64,000 nt of DNA from Streptomyces yatensis (GTDB lineage: Bacteria; Actinomycetota; Actinomycetes; Streptomycetales; Streptomycetaceae), in assembly GCF_018069625.1 (NCBI RefSeq), contig NZ_CP072941.1, positions 744,001 to 808,000 on the forward strand, written 5' to 3'. How positions within the stretch are numbered: the first letter of the stretch is position 1; each line of letters starts with the position of its first letter. Shown piece by piece: positions 24,511-46,866 of the stretch. The translations under genes were made by a program, and so were the position numbers. Under the pieces are notes generated by a model that saw only the letters and a list, made by a program, of their open reading frames with translations, was not told the origin of the DNA and made no database searches.

Positions 24511-27500
24511 CCGGTGTGCCCGCCGCGGCCACCACGCCCGCGCCCGCCGAGATGGCGGCGCCGTCGGTGCCCAGGATTTCGTCGCGCAGGTGGCCGACGA
24601 GTGCCATCGGGGTCGGATAGTCGAAGACCAGCGTGGCGGAGAGTCGCAGGCCGGTCTCGGCGGTGAGCCGATTCCTCAGATCGACGGCCATCAGTGAGTC
24701 GAAGCCGAGTTCCTTGAAGGGCTGCCGTGTGTTCACCGTTTCGGGCGTGGCGTGTCCGAGGGCGGCCGCGGTCTGAACGCGGACCAGCTCCAACAGCGTC
24801 TCGTCCTGCGACGTCCGCGACAGCCCCGCGAGGCGGCGGCGCAGTTCGTCGGGGAGACTTCCGCTCTGCTCCGACCGCGCGGTACGGCGTGTCGTCACGT
24901 TGGGCACGACATTGCGGAAGAGGGCGGGGAGTTCGGCGCCCTGCGCACGCAGGGTGGGGATGTCCAGCCGCAGCGGAACCGGCACGCTTTCGTCCGACGC
25001 CAGCGCGGCATCGAAGAGTTCGAGCCCCTCCTCGGAGGAGAGCGGCACCAGACCCGAACGCGACACCCGGCGCAGGTCTTCCTCGCCGAGGTGTCCGGTC
25101 ATGCCGCTGGCCTCGGCCCACAGACTCCACGCCATCGACACGCCCGGCAGCCCCTGGGCCCGGCGCCAGGACGCCAGACCGTCCAGGAACACATTCGCCG
25201 CGGCATAGTTGCTCTGCCCCGCGCCGCCCAGCACACCGGTGGCCGAGGAGAACAGCACGAACGCCGACAGGTCCATCCCCGCCGTCAGCTCATGCAGATT
25301 CCACGCCGCGTCCACCTTCGCCCGCAACACCGGCTCAACCCGCTCACGGGTCAGCGACGTGAGCAGCCCATCGTCGAGCACACCCGCCGCATGCACCACA
25401 CCACTCAGACCAAACCCCTCCGGCAACCCCGACAACACCCCGGCCAGAGCCGCACGGTCCGCGGCATCACACGCCGCGATCACCACCTCGGCGCCCGCGG
25501 CCTCCAACCCGGCCCGCAGCTCCGCGGCACCCTCGGCCTCCGCACCACGGCGGGACATCAGCACCAGCTTCCCGACACCGTGCCGGGCCACCAGATGCCG
25601 CGCCACCACACCACCGAGGACACCCGTACCACCGGTGATCAGGACGGCACCCGAGCCGAACCCACCGGCCTCCGGAGCCTCACCCGAGGGCAGCACCCGG
25701 CCCAGACGCGGCACCCGCACCGCGCCCGACCGCACCACCAGCTGCTCCTCACCCCGAGCCAGCAGCCCGGGAAGAACACCAGCCACTCCGTCCAGGTCAT
25801 CGGTGTCCACCAGCACCAGACGCCCGGGGTTCTCCGCCTGCGCGGACCGCACCAGACCCCACACCGCGGCCCCGGCCAGATCCCGCACACCAGCGCCGTC
25901 ACCCACGTCGACGGCGCCCCGGGTCACCAGGACCAACTGGCCGTCAACGGGCCCCTGGCCGGCCACCCACGACCTCACCCGGTCGAAGGCCTCAAGCACC
26001 TCCCCATACACCTCGCCCACCACGTCCGCGCCGCTGGAGACCACGCGCACGACCTCCGCCTCCGGCACGGGCTCCGCCCGATCCACCGCAGGCGCGGGCA
26101 CCCACTCCAGCCGGAACAGCGCGTCCCGGGCCGCACCGCCCACAGCCCTCAGTTGACCGGCCTCGACCGGCCGCAACGTCAAGGAGTCCACCGACGCCAC
26201 CACACGCCCGGACTCGTCCCCCACCACGACCGACACCGCACCCGAGTTGCCCTGGGTCGCCGGAGCCAGCCTCACCCGCAGCGAGGAGGCGCCGACCGCC
26301 CCGAGTGAGAATCCCCGCCAGGAGAACGGCAGCAGACTGCCCGAACCGTCGGCGAGAGCCTCACTCACCCCCATCGCGTGCAACGCCGCGTCGAACAGCG
26401 CCGGGTGCAGGCCGAACTGACCCGCCCGGTCCCGCTCCGCCTCCGGTAGCGACACCTCGGCGAACACCTCGTCGCCACGGCGCCACGCACGCTTGAGCCC
26501 CTGGAAGACCGGGCCGTACTCCAACCCGTTCTCCGCGGCCCGCACATAATGCTCCGACACCTCCGCGGCCTGTGCCGCCGCCGGAGGCCACGCCCCGAAG
26601 TCGAAGAAGGTCTCGTCGGTGGCCTGGACCGGCGCGAGGGCCCCGCGGGCATGACATACCCATGCCGTGGTCTCTCCCTCCGTCTCATCCCGCGAGAACA
26701 CGCTCACCTCGCGGTAGCCGGACGCGTCCGCCTCTCCCACCTCGACCTGAAGGCGCACTCCGCCCTTCTCGGGCACGATCAGCGGCGCTTCCAGGATCAG
26801 TTCCTCGACCCGGCCGCAGCCGACCTGGTCGCCCGCCTGCACCGCCAACTCCACGAACGCGGTTCCCGGCAGCAGCACGACGCCGTGCACGGCATGGTCC
26901 GCCAGCCAGCCATGCGTGGCCAACGACAGCCGTCCGCTCAGCAGCACCCCGCCGCCGCTCGCCAGCGACACCACCGCGCCCAGCAACGGGTGGCCCAGCG
27001 AACCCAGGCCGACCGAACCCACATCGCCCACACCCGCGGGCGCTTCGAGCCAGTAGCGGTCGCGCTGGAAGGCATAGGTCGGCAGTTCGACCCGCCGGCC
27101 ACCGCGCTCCTCCAGCGCGGCGGCCCAATCCACCTGGACGCCATGGGTGAACAGCTCGGCGGCAGAGGTCAGGAAGCGCTGGAGTCCGCCGTCGTCACGC
27201 CGCAGCGTGCCGAGGACCACGGCCTCCGCCTCAGCGGCCTCGACGGTCTGCTGCACCGGCAGCCGCAGCACGGGATGGGGGCTCACCTCGACGAACGCCG
27301 AATGCCCGTCGGCGATCAGCCTGCGGGTGGTGGTCTCCAGCTCGACGGTCTGCCGCAGGTTCCGGTACCAGTACTCCGCGTCCAGACCGGCCGTGTCCAT
27401 GGGCTCACCGGTCACCGTGGAGTAGAACGGCACCTCCGAGGAGCGCGGCGAGATGTCCGCCAGGACCTTCAGCAGCTCCTCACGGACCTCCTCCACCAGG

Positions 27501-29782
27501 ACGGAGTGCGACGCGTAGTCGATGGCGACCCGGCGGAGCCGGACCTCCTCGCCGTCGAACGCCGCGAACAGCTCGTCCAGCGCCTTCGCATCGCCCGCCA
27601 CCACCACCGAACCCGGCCCGTTGACCGCGGCCACGGACACCGCGCCGTTCCATGCGGCGATCCGCTCCCGCACCTGGTCGATCGGCAGTCCGATCGACAC
27701 CAGTCCACCACGGCCGGCCAGACGCGCCGCGATCACCCGCGACCGCAGTGCCACCACCTTGGCCGCGTCCTCCAGCGAGAGCGCACCCGCCACGCAGGCC
27801 GCGGCGATCTCGCCCTGGCTGTGCCCCATCACCGCGTCCGGCAGCACACCCACCGAACGCCACAGCCTCGCCAGCGACACCATGACCGCGAACAGCACCG
27901 GCTGAACGACGTCCTCCCGGTCATAGCCGGGGGCACCGTCGGCGCCGCGCAGCACCTCGGTCAGCGACCAGTCCACATGAGGCGCCAACGCGGCCTCACA
28001 CTCGGCCATCGCCTCCGCGAACACCGGCGAGGACTCGATCAGCCCGACCGCCATGCCCACCCACTGGGCCCCCTGGCCGGGAAAGACGAAGACGGAGCGG
28101 CCGGGGGTCGCGCTTTCGCCCACCACCACGCCCGGATGTGCGGACTTCTCCGCCACCGCGCCGAGGCCCGCCAGCAATTCCTGCCGGTCGCCGCCCACCA
28201 CCACCGCTCGGTGCTCCAGCACCGACCGGGTCTTCACCAACGACAGCGCGACGTCGGCCGCACCGTACTCCGGGCGCTCCGCCACGAAGTCCCGCAGCCG
28301 CCCGGCCTGCGCCCGCAATCCCTCCGCACCGCGCCCGGAGACCACCCAGGCCACCGGGCCGTCAACGCCCTCGGTGACGGCGGTCTCGGCCGCCTCGGCC
28401 TCCGGGGCCTGCTCCAGGATCACATGCGCGTTCGTCCCGCTCACTCCGAACGAGGACACACCGACCCTGCGCGGCTCCCCCGTCGCCGGCCACGGGGTCG
28501 GCTCGGTCAGCAGCGACACCGCCCCCGCCGACCAGTCCACATGCTCCGACGGCTCTTCGACATGCAGGGTCTTCGGCAGCACACCGTGCCGCATGGCCAT
28601 CACCATTTTGATGACGCCACCCACACCGGCGGCCGCCTGCGTGTGCCCCATGTTCGACTTCAACGAACCCAGCCACAACGGCCGGTCCGCCCCGGGACGC
28701 TCCTTGCCGTAGGTGGCCAGCAGCGCCTGCGCCTCGATCGGGTCGCCCAGCGTCGTACCCGTGCCGTGTGCCTCCACCGCGTCCACCTCGGCCGCCGACA
28801 GGCCCGCGTTCCGCAGTGCGTCGCGGATCACCCGCTGCTGCGAGGGACCGTTCGGCGCGGTCAACCGGCTGCTCGCGCCGTCCTGGTTGACGGCGGCGCC
28901 CCGTACCACGGCCAGCACCTGGTGCCCGTTGCGCTCGGCGTCGGACAGCCGCTCCAGCAGCAGCACACCGGCGCCCTCGGCCCATGAGGTGCCGTCGGCC
29001 GTGTTGGAGAACGACTTGCAGCGTCCGTCCACGGCGAGTCCGCGCAACCGGCTGAACTCGATGAACACCTCTGGAGTGGCCATCATGGCCACGCCGCCGG
29101 CCAGCGCCAGCGAGCAGTCGCCCTTGCGGAGCGCCTGCATGGCCAGGTGCAGCGCCACCAGCGACGAGGAGCACGCGGTGTCCACGGTCACCGCGGGGCC
29201 CTCGAAGCCGAAGGTGTAGGAGATGCGGCCGGACGCGATGCTTCCGGCGCTGCCGTTGCCCAGGTGGCCTTCGAGACCCTCCGGTATCGCGTGGATGCGG
29301 GAGCCGTAGTCGTTGTACATCACGCCGACAAAGACGCCGGTACGGCTGCCGCGCATGGACGCCGGAGCGATGCCCGCCCGCTCCAGCGCCTCCCACGAGG
29401 TCTCCAGCAGCAGCCGCTGCTGCGGATCGGTCGCCAGCGCCTCGCGCGGACTCATGCCGAAGAACGAGGCGTCGAAGCCGTTCGCGTCGTGCAGGAACCC
29501 GCCCTCACGCGTGTAGCTCTTGCCGGGCTTCTCCGGGTCCGGGTCGTACAGGTCCTCGTCCCATCCCCGGTCCACGGGGAAGGCGGAGACGGCGTCGGTG
29601 CCCGAGGCGACCAGTTCCCACAGGTCTTCCGGCGTCTCGACCCCACCGGGATACCTGCACCCCATGCCGACGATCGCGATGGGTTCCCGGTCCCTGTCCT
29701 TGAGCTCCCTCAGCTCTTCACGGGTCTCGTGCAGGCTGGCCGTGGCGCGCTTGAGGTAGTCGCGCAGTTTGGTCTCACTCAC
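19652..29782 (-). CDS. Type I modular PKS, PKS-C (two modules)
   Basis: This is a 3376-residue PKS with modules C1 (KS-AT-DH-KR-ACP) and C2 (KS-AT-KR-ACP), both ATs of methylmalonyl type. It starts with GTG at 29782 ([18 protein letters not shown], a standard docking coiled coil); GAGGAG lies about 13 bases upstream. It sits 82 bp after PKS-B. The C-terminal tail ([20 protein letters not shown] ... [12 protein letters not shown]) is a distinct docking class. It is the only such tail in the window, and the partner N-terminal type is on PKS-D, the next gene. Expected chemistry is a 2-methyl alkene conjugated to the preceding B2 alkene, then a methyl-bearing beta-hydroxyl. Confidence 0.97.
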   Translation of the reverse strand: MSETKLRDYLKRATASLHETREELRELKDRDREPIAIVGMGCRYPGGVETPEDLWELVASGTDAVSAFPVDRGWDEDLYDPDPEKPGKSYTREGGFLHDANGFDASFFGMSPREALATDPQQRLLLETSWEALERAGIAPASMRGSRTGVFVGVMYNDYGSRIHAIPEGLEGHLGNGSAGSIASGRISYTFGFEGPAVTVDTACSSSLVALHLAMQALRKGDCSLALAGGVAMMATPEVFIEFSRLRGLAVDGRCKSFSNTADGTSWAEGAGVLLLERLSDAERNGHQVLAVVRGAAVNQDGASSRLTAPNGPSQQRVIRDALRNAGLSAAEVDAVEAHGTGTTLGDPIEAQALLATYGKERPGADRPLWLGSLKSNMGHTQAAAGVGGVIKMVMAMRHGVLPKTLHVEEPSEHVDWSAGAVSLLTEPTPWPATGEPRRVGVSSFGVSGTNAHVILEQAPEAEAAETAVTEGVDGPVAWVVSGRGAEGLRAQAGRLRDFVAERPEYGAADVALSLVKTRSVLEHRAVVVGGDRQELLAGLGAVAEKSAHPGVVVGESATPGRSVFVFPGQGAQWVGMAVGLIESSPVFAEAMAECEAALAPHVDWSLTEVLRGADGAPGYDREDVVQPVLFAVMVSLARLWRSVGVLPDAVMGHSQGEIAAACVAGALSLEDAAKVVALRSRVIAARLAGRGGLVSIGLPIDQVRERIAAWNGAVSVAAVNGPGSVVVAGDAKALDELFAAFDGEEVRLRRVAIDYASHSVLVEEVREELLKVLADISPRSSEVPFYSTVTGEPMDTAGLDAEYWYRNLRQTVELETTTRRLIADGHSAFVEVSPHPVLRLPVQQTVEAAEAEAVVLGTLRRDDGGLQRFLTSAAELFTHGVQVDWAAALEERGGRRVELPTYAFQRDRYWLEAPAGVGDVGSVGLGSLGHPLLGAVVSLASGGGVLLSGRLSLATHGWLADHAVHGVVLLPGTAFVELAVQAGDQVGCGRVEELILEAPLIVPEKGGVRLQVEVGEADASGYREVSVFSRDETEGETTAWVCHARGALAPVQATDETFFDFGAWPPAAAQAAEVSEHYVRAAENGLEYGPVFQGLKRAWRRGDEVFAEVSLPEAERDRAGQFGLHPALFDAALHAMGVSEALADGSGSLLPFSWRGFSLGAVGASSLRVRLAPATQGNSGAVSVVVGDESGRVVASVDSLTLRPVEAGQLRAVGGAARDALFRLEWVPAPAVDRAEPVPEAEVVRVVSSGADVVGEVYGEVLEAFDRVRSWVAGQGPVDGQLVLVTRGAVDVGDGAGVRDLAGAAVWGLVRSAQAENPGRLVLVDTDDLDGVAGVLPGLLARGEEQLVVRSGAVRVPRLGRVLPSGEAPEAGGFGSGAVLITGGTGVLGGVVARHLVARHGVGKLVLMSRRGAEAEGAAELRAGLEAAGAEVVIAACDAADRAALAGVLSGLPEGFGLSGVVHAAGVLDDGLLTSLTRERVEPVLRAKVDAAWNLHELTAGMDLSAFVLFSSATGVLGGAGQSNYAAANVFLDGLASWRRAQGLPGVSMAWSLWAEASGMTGHLGEEDLRRVSRSGLVPLSSEEGLELFDAALASDESVPVPLRLDIPTLRAQGAELPALFRNVVPNVTTRRTARSEQSGSLPDELRRRLAGLSRTSQDETLLELVRVQTAAALGHATPETVNTRQPFKELGFDSLMAVDLRNRLTAETGLRLSATLVFDYPTPMALVGHLRDEILGTDGAAISAGAGVVAAAGTPVDSDPIVIVSMSCRLPGGVRTPEELWQLVMSGTDAVSEFPSNRGWDLEGMYDPDPDREGTYYVRNSGFLHDADQFDPAFFGISPREALSMDPQQRLLLETSWEAFERAGIDPVANRGSRSGVFVGVMYNDYATRLQGNPPEGFEGSLGTGSAGSVASGRISYTFGLEGPAVTVDTACSSSLVALHLAAQALRQGECDLALAGGVTVMSSPNVFVEFSRQRGLSPDGRCKPFAEAADGTGWSEGAGMLLLERLSDARRNGHPVLAVVRGSAVNQDGASNGLTAPNGPSQQRVIRQALASAQLPAADVDVVEAHGTGTPLGDPIEAQAVLATYGQGRPEGQPLLLGALKSNLGHTQAAAGVAGVIKMVMAMRHGVVPKTLHIDEPSKEVDWSAGEVRLLTETAEWPETGHPRRAAVSSFGVSGTNAHTILEQAPEDEAAEAADAEVAEGPVAWAVSGRSPAGLQAQAGRLREFVAARPELGLSDVALSLATTRSPFEHRGVVTGADREELLARLGALAADEAAAGVTRGVADLRGRSVFVFPGQGAQWMGMAVGLLESSPVFAEAIGACESALSAHVDWSLTDVLRGVEGAPGFDRVDVVQPVLFAVMVSLAKLWRSVGVEPDAVMGHSQGEIAAACVAGALSLEDAAKVVALRSQAIAAGLAGRGGMVSVGLPVDQVKERIAAWDGGISVAAVNGPGSVVVSGDPGALDEMVAQLEGEEIRVRRVPVDYASHSAHVEAIHEELLRVLADIQPRSSEVPFYSTVSGELVDTAGLDAEYWYRNLRQTVELEATTRTLLGSGHGVFIEASPHPVLMLPLQQTVEAAEARAVVVGTLRRDEGGLEQFLTSAAELYVSGVGVDWPTVFAGQGARRVDLPTYAFQRQRYWLDAPVGEVPAGGEGLGADAVDTRFWEAVEREDLEALVRTLEVDDAEQQSSLTALLPALSSWRRQWRERSTVDGWRHSVVWKSVESAAEATLTGTWLVAVPKVCGDDALLASVVDGLAGRGAQVVRVVVDAADGREVMTERLRGALDETGVDPSGVAGVFSLLGLDESAHGSFEVVPAGLAATVALVQGLGDAGVVAPLWCGTRGAVSVGRSDRLVSPTQAMVWGLGRIVGVEYPQRWGGVVDLPETIDSRAVVRLAGVLTGAEYEDQVAVRGSGVFVKRLVRAWAPDNTATDGWRPSGSVLVTGGTGALGGHVARWLARTGAEHLVLTSRRGMEAEGAAELKAELEELGARVTVAACDTADRAELAGLLDAIPSEFPLTAVVHSAGVLDDGVIDALTVERAAGVLRPKVDAARNLHELTAGMELSAFVLFSSAAGTTGGPGQGSYAAGNAFLDALAAQRRADGLPAVSIAWGAWAGSGMVIDGDLEGHMERGGVAPMDPDLAISALQRALDLDEPFVLVADAAWDRLGEELGGTRPTPMLSELTKPRRSNVSSTSADPEPAESAAAELRASLEGLSSAKRQRSLRKLVRQHVAAVLVHATPDAIESNQSFRELGFDSLTAVQLRNRLGAITGLELPTTLAFDFPNLTVLAEHLETNMFPQASGAEQNDPEEDRIREALASIPLARFREAGLMDALLELAHISESGSEPVPQEEMNSAVDEMDVDDLVQRALGGADL
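24512..29690 (-). other. PKS module C1: KS-AT(methylmalonyl)-DH-KR(B)-ACP
   Basis: The KS begins GMGCRYPGG and has TACSSS (Cys residue 204). The AT has GHSQG near 27820 and YASHS near 27512, the methylmalonyl signature. The DH has [11 protein letters not shown] (HxxxGxxxxP) near 26890 and FDAALH near 26385, so it looks active. The KR has TGGTGVLGG near 25640, LDD near 25400 and SNYAAAN near 25205, B-type. The ACP reads [11 protein letters not shown] near 24698. DH and KR are almost the same as in A1. Confidence 0.9.
25150..25950 (-). repeat. KR-region DNA repeat shared by C1 and A1 (partner about 47517-48310)
   Basis: The KR-coding DNA of module C1 here and of module A1 at about 47517-48310 is almost identical over several hundred bases, including synonymous positions. 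A clear example is the stretch around the shared [13 protein letters not shown] codons after LDD. This suggests recent duplication or gene conversion within the cluster. Confidence 0.7.
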
Positions 29783-29864
29783 CGCTTCTTGTCACTCCTC
29801 TGAGAACCCCGGACAGGGGTGGAAAGCCTTCGGCCGGCGACTTCTGGGGACGGGGACGTCCACG

Positions 29865-40241
<10,377 letters not shown>

Positions 40242-40335
40242 CAGAACCTCTCGGGGTCGCGCTTCGGGAGCGGGGTGGTCGGCGGGCAGGTGGTGTGGGT
40301 TCGTGGATGCGCCGTGGTGGCGGCCGCTGGTCGGA

Positions 40336-43300
40336 TCACGACGTCCCGAACTCCTGGTCGATGAAGGCGAAGAGCTCGTCGGCCTCCGCCGTCTCCAGGT
40401 GTTCGGCGACGTCCTGGGCATCGCCGGATTCGGTGGCCGGACCATCCGGCGCCGGGCCGCCACGGCCGCCGTCCCAGTGGGACAGAAGACGCTTCAACCG
40501 GCTGGCGACCATCGCCCGGGTGTCGTCGTCGGCCGCCGCGCCCGTGCCGAGCAACGCCGCTTCCAGCCGGTCGAGTTCGGCGGCCACGTCCGATGGTTCG
40601 TCCGCCGCCAGGGGGGCGATCTCCGCGTTCAGCTGTGCGGCCAGCGCCGCGGGGGTCGGGTAGTCGAAGATGAGCGTCGCGGGCAGCCGCAGCCCGGTGG
40701 CCGCGTTCAGCCGGTTGCGCAGCTCGACCGCGGTGAGCGAGTCGAAGCCCAGCTCCAGGAAGCCACGATCGGTGTCCACCGCCGACGCCGACCCGTGCCC
40801 GAGGACGGTGGCGGCGTGTTCCTGGACCAGCCGCAGCAGCGTCCGCTGCCGCTCCCCCTGGCCGAGCCCGGCAAGACGCCGCGCCAGCGGCGCCTCCCGC
40901 GCACCGGAGTCGTCCTGGGCCGAGGCCCGCCGGGACACGGCGGGCCGTCGTACGAGTCCGCCCAGCAAGGGGGGCACGGGGGTGGTGTCGGCGGTGGCCG
41001 CCAGGTGGCCGAGGTCGAGCCGCGCGGGCACCACGAGGCCCTCGGCCAGCCGCCCGGCCGTGTCGAACAGCCCCAGCCCCTCCTCGGAGGAGAACGGCAC
41101 CAGTCCGCCGCGCGTCATCCGCGACAGATCCGCCTCGGCGAGATGTCCGGTCATCCCGCTGCGCTCGGCCCACATGCCCCAGGCCAGCGACACTCCCGGC
41201 AGACCCATCGCCCGGCGCCGCTGCGCCAGTCCGTCCAGGAACGTGTTGGCGGCGGCGTAGTTCGCCTGGCCCGCGGACCCCAGGACACCGGCGGCCGAGG
41301 AGAACAGGGCGAACATGGCCACATCGAAGCGGCGCGTCAGCTCATGCAGATGCCACGCCCCGTCGACCTTGGCGCGCAGCACCGCGTCCAGCCGCTCCGG
41401 TGTCAGTGAGGTCACCGTGCCGTCGTCCAGGAGGCCCGCGGCATGGACCACACCGGTCAGGCCGTGCCCGTCGTCGGGCAGCCCCGCCAGCAGCTCGGCC
41501 AGCGCGTCGCGGTCGGCGACGTCGCAGGCGGCCACGTCGACCGAGGCCCCCAGGGCGGTCAGCTCCGTCTCGAGCGCCGCCATGCTCTCGGCGGCGCGGC
41601 CACGGCGGCTGACCAGCAGCAGCCGGCGTATCCCGTGCTCGGCCACCAGATGCCGTGCGACCAGCCCGCCCAGGACACCTCCGGCACCGGTGATCAGCAC
41701 CGTGCCCTCCGGGTCCAGCGCGGCCGGAACACTCAGCACCAGCTTGCCCACATGGCGGGCCTGGCTCATGAACCGGAACGCCTCGGGGGACCTGCGCACA
41801 TCCCACACCCGGGTGGGCAGCGGCCGCAGTTCACCTCGCTCGAACAGGGCCACGATCTCGGCGAGCATGTCCCCGATGCGCTCGGGGCCCGCCTCCGCCA
41901 GGTCGAACGCCCGGTACAGCACGCCCGGATGCGCCGCGGCCACCTCATCGGCCGACCGCACATCCGTCTTGCCCATCTCGATGAACCGCCCGCCCTCGCC
42001 CAGCAGCCGCAGCGAGGCGTCCACGAACTCACCGGCCAGGGAGTCCAGGACCACATCCACACCGCGACCGCCCGAGGTGGCCTTGAACCGCTCCTCGAAC
42101 TCCAGCGTCCGCGACGAGGAGATATGCGCCTCGTCCAGGCCGAGACCGCGCAGGACATCCCACTTGGCCTCGCTGGCGGTCGCGAACACCTCGCAGTCCC
42201 AGGCCCGCGCCAGCTGCACCGCCGCGATCCCGACACCACCGGCGGCGGCATGGACCAGCAGCGACTCACCACGCCGGAGACCCGCCAGCTCCCGCAACGC
42301 GTACAGAGCCGTCACGAACACCACCGGGACGGAGGCGGCCTCGGTGAAGGACCACCCGTCCGGAATCCGCACCAGCGTGCGGTGATCCACGACGGCCAGC
42401 GGCCCGAAACCGCCCTCCCACAGCCCCATCACCCGGTCGCCGACGGCCAGGGAGGTCACACCGGGACCAGTGGCCACGACCACACCGGCCCCCTCGCCGC
42501 CCATCAGCGCCTCGCCCGGGTACATGCCCAGGGAGATCAGGACATCGCGGAAGTTCAGGCCCGTGGCGCGCACCGCGACCCGCACCTCGTGCTCGCCGAG
42601 TTCCGCGGTGGCGTCCGCGGCCGTGGCCAGCGCCAGCCCCTCCAGCGTGCCCGCGCCGGACGCCTCCAGCCGCCACGCCTCCGTACCGGCCGGCGGCGTC
42701 AGCACACCCGCCGCGGCACCGGAGGCCAGACGTGGGACCAGCATCTCCGCGCCGCGCACCGCCAGCTGCGGTTCCCCGGTGGACACCGCCTGGTGCACCA
42801 GGGCCAGCGACTGCTCGCCGCCGTCCACATCCAGCAGGACGAACCGGTCCGGGTTCTCGGCCTGCGCCGACCGCACCAGCCCCCACACCGGAGCCGCCGC
42901 CAGGTCACGCGGGTCCACGCCGTCCTCGGTCGCCATCGCGCCGCGGGTCACGAGCACCAGCCGCGCATCGGCGAACCGGTCCTCCGTCAGCCATGCCCGC
43001 ACCATGTCCAGGGTCTGGTGGGCCACCGCCCGCGTCGCCGGAACGACGTCCTCACCGGGGGCGGAGGAGACGGTCACGAACACCAGGTTCGGCAGCGGGG
43101 CGCCCGACCCCACATGGGCCGCGAGAGCGGCCAGGTCGGCATGCTCCTCCACCGACCCGTCGGCCGCCTTCAACCCCCGGGCCAGGCCGAAGACATCGGG
43201 CCCGGCCACGGCACACCGGTCGGTCTCGGGGACCGGGGCGGTGGTGGGCGCCGCGACCCACTCCACCCGGTACAGCGACTCGGTGTCCTCGGCGGACGAC

Positions 43301-46300
43301 GCCAGCTGCGCTTCCGACACCGGCCGGGTGACCAGCGCCTCCGCCGATGCCACCGGCGTACCGGCGGCGTCCGCGACCAGCACCGACATCCCATCGGCGC
43401 CCGTGCGGGCCAGCCGTACCCGCAGCGAGGTGGCGCCGGTGGCGTACAGCGACACACCGCTCCACACGAACGGCAGCCGGATCCCGCCCGAGCTCCCCTC
43501 GCCCTCGGCGGCAGCGGACACCAGCCAGGCGTGCAGCGCCGTGTCGAGCAGCGCGGGATGCAGCCCGAACCGGGCCGCCTCCGCCCGCGACTCCTCCGGC
43601 AGCGCCACCTCCGCGAAGACCTCATCGCCCTTGCGCCAGACGGCACGCAGCCCCCGGAACACCGGTCCATACGCCAGTCCGGTGGCCGCCACCTCCTCAT
43701 AGAAGCCCGCGGTCTCGACCGCCTCCGCTCCCGCCGGCGGCCATGCGCTCAGGTCCACCGGACCCGCCGCCCCGTCGGCGGCGGAGGCCACGGCCAGCAC
43801 GCCCTTCGCATGGCACGTCCACGGCGCGTCCGGACCGTCGCCACGACGGGAGTACACACTGAGCTCGCGCTCCGCGCCCTGCCCGGGGCCACTCACCACC
43901 AGCTGCACCTGGACCGCCCCCTCCTCGGGCAGCACCAAAGGCGCCTCCAGCGTCAGCTCCTCCAACCGGTCGCAACCCACCGCGTCACCGGCCCGCGACG
44001 CCAACTCGACAAACGCCGTACCCGGCAGGATGACCCGGCCCAGCACCGCGTGGTCGGCCAGCCAGGGATGCGTACGCAGCGACAGCCGGCCGGTCAGCAG
44101 GAAACCGTCGGAGTCGGGCAGCGGCACAGCGGCACCCAGCAGCGGATGCCCCGCCGCGTCCAGTCCCGCCGACGACACATCACCGGCGCCGTCCGCCTCG
44201 GGATCCAGCCAGTAGCGCGCACGCTGGAAGGCATACGTCGGCAGATCGACGCGCCTGGCCGCCGTTCCGGCGAAGAGACCCGCCCAGTCGACAGATGCTC
44301 CGCCGACATACGCCTCGGCCAGGGAGGTCATGAACCGCTGCAGGCCGCCTTCGTCACGGCGCAGCGAACCGACAGCCGTCACCCGGGCGCCGTGGTCCTC
44401 CGCGGTCTGCTCCACCCCCATCGTCAGGACTGGGTGGGCGCTGGCCTCGATGAACACCTGGAAGCCGTCGGTCAGCAGAACACGGACGGTCTCGTCGAAG
44501 CGCACGGTCTGCCGCAGGTTGCGGTACCAGTAGCCGGCGTCCATCTCCGTGGTGTCCAGCACCCCGCCGGTCACCGTCGAATAGAACGGCACCGACGACG
44601 AGCGCGGGGCGATTCCCGCGAGGAGCTGCCGAAGCTCGTCCTCGATGGCTTCGACATGAGCGCAGTGGGACGCGTAGTCCACGGGGACGCGGCGCGCCCG
44701 GATCCCGTCGCCCTCGCATACGCCCATCAGCTCGTCCAGCGCGTCGGCGTCGCCGGAGACCACGACCGCCGAGGGCCCGTTCACCGCCGCCACCGACAGC
44801 CGCTCACCCCACGCCTCGAGGCGCTCCCGCACCGAATCCACGGGCAGCGACACCGACACCATGCCCCCGCGCCCGGACAGCGCACGCAGCGCCTGGCTGC
44901 GCAGGGCCACCACCTTCGCGGCGTCCTCCAGCGACAGCGCACCCGCCACACACGCCGCCGCGATCTCACCCTGCGAATGGCCGATCACGGCGGCGGGCTC
45001 GACACCGTAGGAGCGCCACAGCTCCGCCAGCGACACCATCACCGCCCACAGCACCGGCTGCACCACATCCACCCGCTCCAGCGCCTCCGCGCTGCCTTCC
45101 CCACCCCGCAGCACGTCCGCGAGCGGCCAGTCCACATACGGCGCCAACGCCGCCGCACACTCGCCGATCCGCTCCGCGAACACCGGGGAAGTCTCCAGCA
45201 GCCCTGCCGCCATCCCCACCCACTGCGATCCCTGACCAGGGAAGACGAGCACCGCTTGGTCGCGGGCGCCGGCTGTCCCCCGTACCACACCGGGTGCCGC
45301 GTTCCCCTCGGCCAGCGCCCCCAGGCCGCTCAGAAGGCCGTCGCCGTCGCCCGCCAGCACCACCGCGCGGTGTTCGAACACACTGCGCGTGGTCGCCAAC
45401 GACAGCCCGATATCGGCGGGCGAGACCTCCCGGCGCTCACGCACCTGGGTCAGCAGCCGCTCCGCCTGGGCCTCGACCGCGCTGTCCGACCGTCCGGAGA
45501 TCACCCACGGTGTGACCTCGGGCAGTTCCGCGGCCGGGGCCTCGTCCTCGGCGGCGGTGCTGGGGGCGTCGTCCGACGGAGCCTGTTCCAGCACGGCGTG
45601 GGCGTTGGTGCCGCTCATCCCGAAGGAGGAGACTCCCGCGCGCCGCGGCCGTCCCGTCTCCGGCCAGGGCATGGCGTCCGTCAGCAGGCTCACGCCGCCG
45701 GCGGACCAGTCCACATGCGGCGACGGCTCATCGATGTGCAGCGACTTGGGCAGTGCGCCGTGCCGCATTGCCATCACCATCTTGATGACACCGGCCACAC
45801 CGGCGGCCGCCTGCGCATGGCCGATGTTCGACTTCACCGAGCCGAGCCACAGCGGCTGGTCGGCAGGCCGGTCCTGGCCGTAGGTGGCCAGCACGGCCTG
45901 GGCCTCGATGGGATCGCCCAGCTTGGTGCCGGTGCCATGTGCCTCGACCGCGTCCACCTCGGTGGCCGACAGCCGGGCGTTCGCCAGCGCGGCGCGGATC
46001 ACCCGCTGCTGAGACGGGCCGTTCGGGGCGGTCAGGCCGTTGGACGCACCGTCCTGGTTGGTCGCCGTACCCCGGACGAGGGCCAGCACCTCGTGCCCGT
46101 TGCGCCGGGCGTCCGACAGCCGCTCCACCAGCAGCAGCCCGACGCCCTCGGCGAATCCGAAACCGTCGGCGCCATCGCTGAACGCCTTGCACTTGCCGTC
46201 CACGGACAGCGCGCGCTGACGGCTGAAGTCCACCAGCCCGAGCTGTGTGGACATCACGGTCGCACCACCGGCCAGCGCCATGTCGCACTCGCCCTGGCGC

Positions 46301-46866
46301 AGCGCCTGGACCGCCAGGTGCAGCGCGACCAGCGAGGAGGAGCACGCGGTGTCCACCGTCACGGCAGGGCCCTCGAGACCCAGGGTGTAGGAGACACGGC
46401 CGGAGGCCACGCTGCCCGCGCTGCCGATGCCGAGGTAGCCCTCGATGCCTTCGGGAGAGTGCCCTTGCAGACGGGTGCCGTAGTCGTTGTACACAACGCC
46501 GACGAAGACGCCGGTCCGGCTCCCCCGCGCCGTCTCGGGGGCGATACCGGCCCGCTCGAACGCCTCCCACGAGGTCTCCAGCAGCAGCCGCTGCTGCGGG
46601 TCCATGGACAGCGCCTCACGCGGCGAGATCCCGAAGAACTCCGGGTCGAACTGGTCGGCGTCGTAGAGGAAGCCACCGTTACGGGCGTAGTACGTGCCCT
46701 CGCGCGAGGGGTCCGGGTCGTACGTCGACTCGAGGTCCCAGCCACGGTTGGACGGGAGTGACGACGTGGCATCGGTGCCCGCCATCACCAGCTGCCACAG
46801 CTCCTCGGGTGTCTGCACACCGCCGGGGAAGCGGCAGCTCATGGCCACGATCGCGATCGGGTCGTC
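40336..46866 (-). other. PKS module A2: KS-AT(methylmalonyl)-DH-ER-KR(B)-ACP plus docking tail
   Basis: The KS Cys is residue 1943. The AT has GHSQG near 44980 and YASHC near 44670, methylmalonyl type. The DH has [11 protein letters not shown] near 44040 and LDTALH near 43535. The ER, the only one in the window, spans about 41740-42700, with [11 protein letters not shown] near 42545 and the nucleotide site [15 protein letters not shown] near 42235. The KR has TGAGGVLGG near 41685, LLDD near 41430 and ANYAAAN near 41260. ACP serine is near 40740. Full reduction to methylene is expected. Confidence 0.9.

Noticed and set aside
40242..40463. N-terminal extension of PKS-B by 74 codons
   Set aside because: It overlaps the PKS-A 3' end, is R/P/S-rich and precedes a proper docking helix that has its own ribosome site at 40241.
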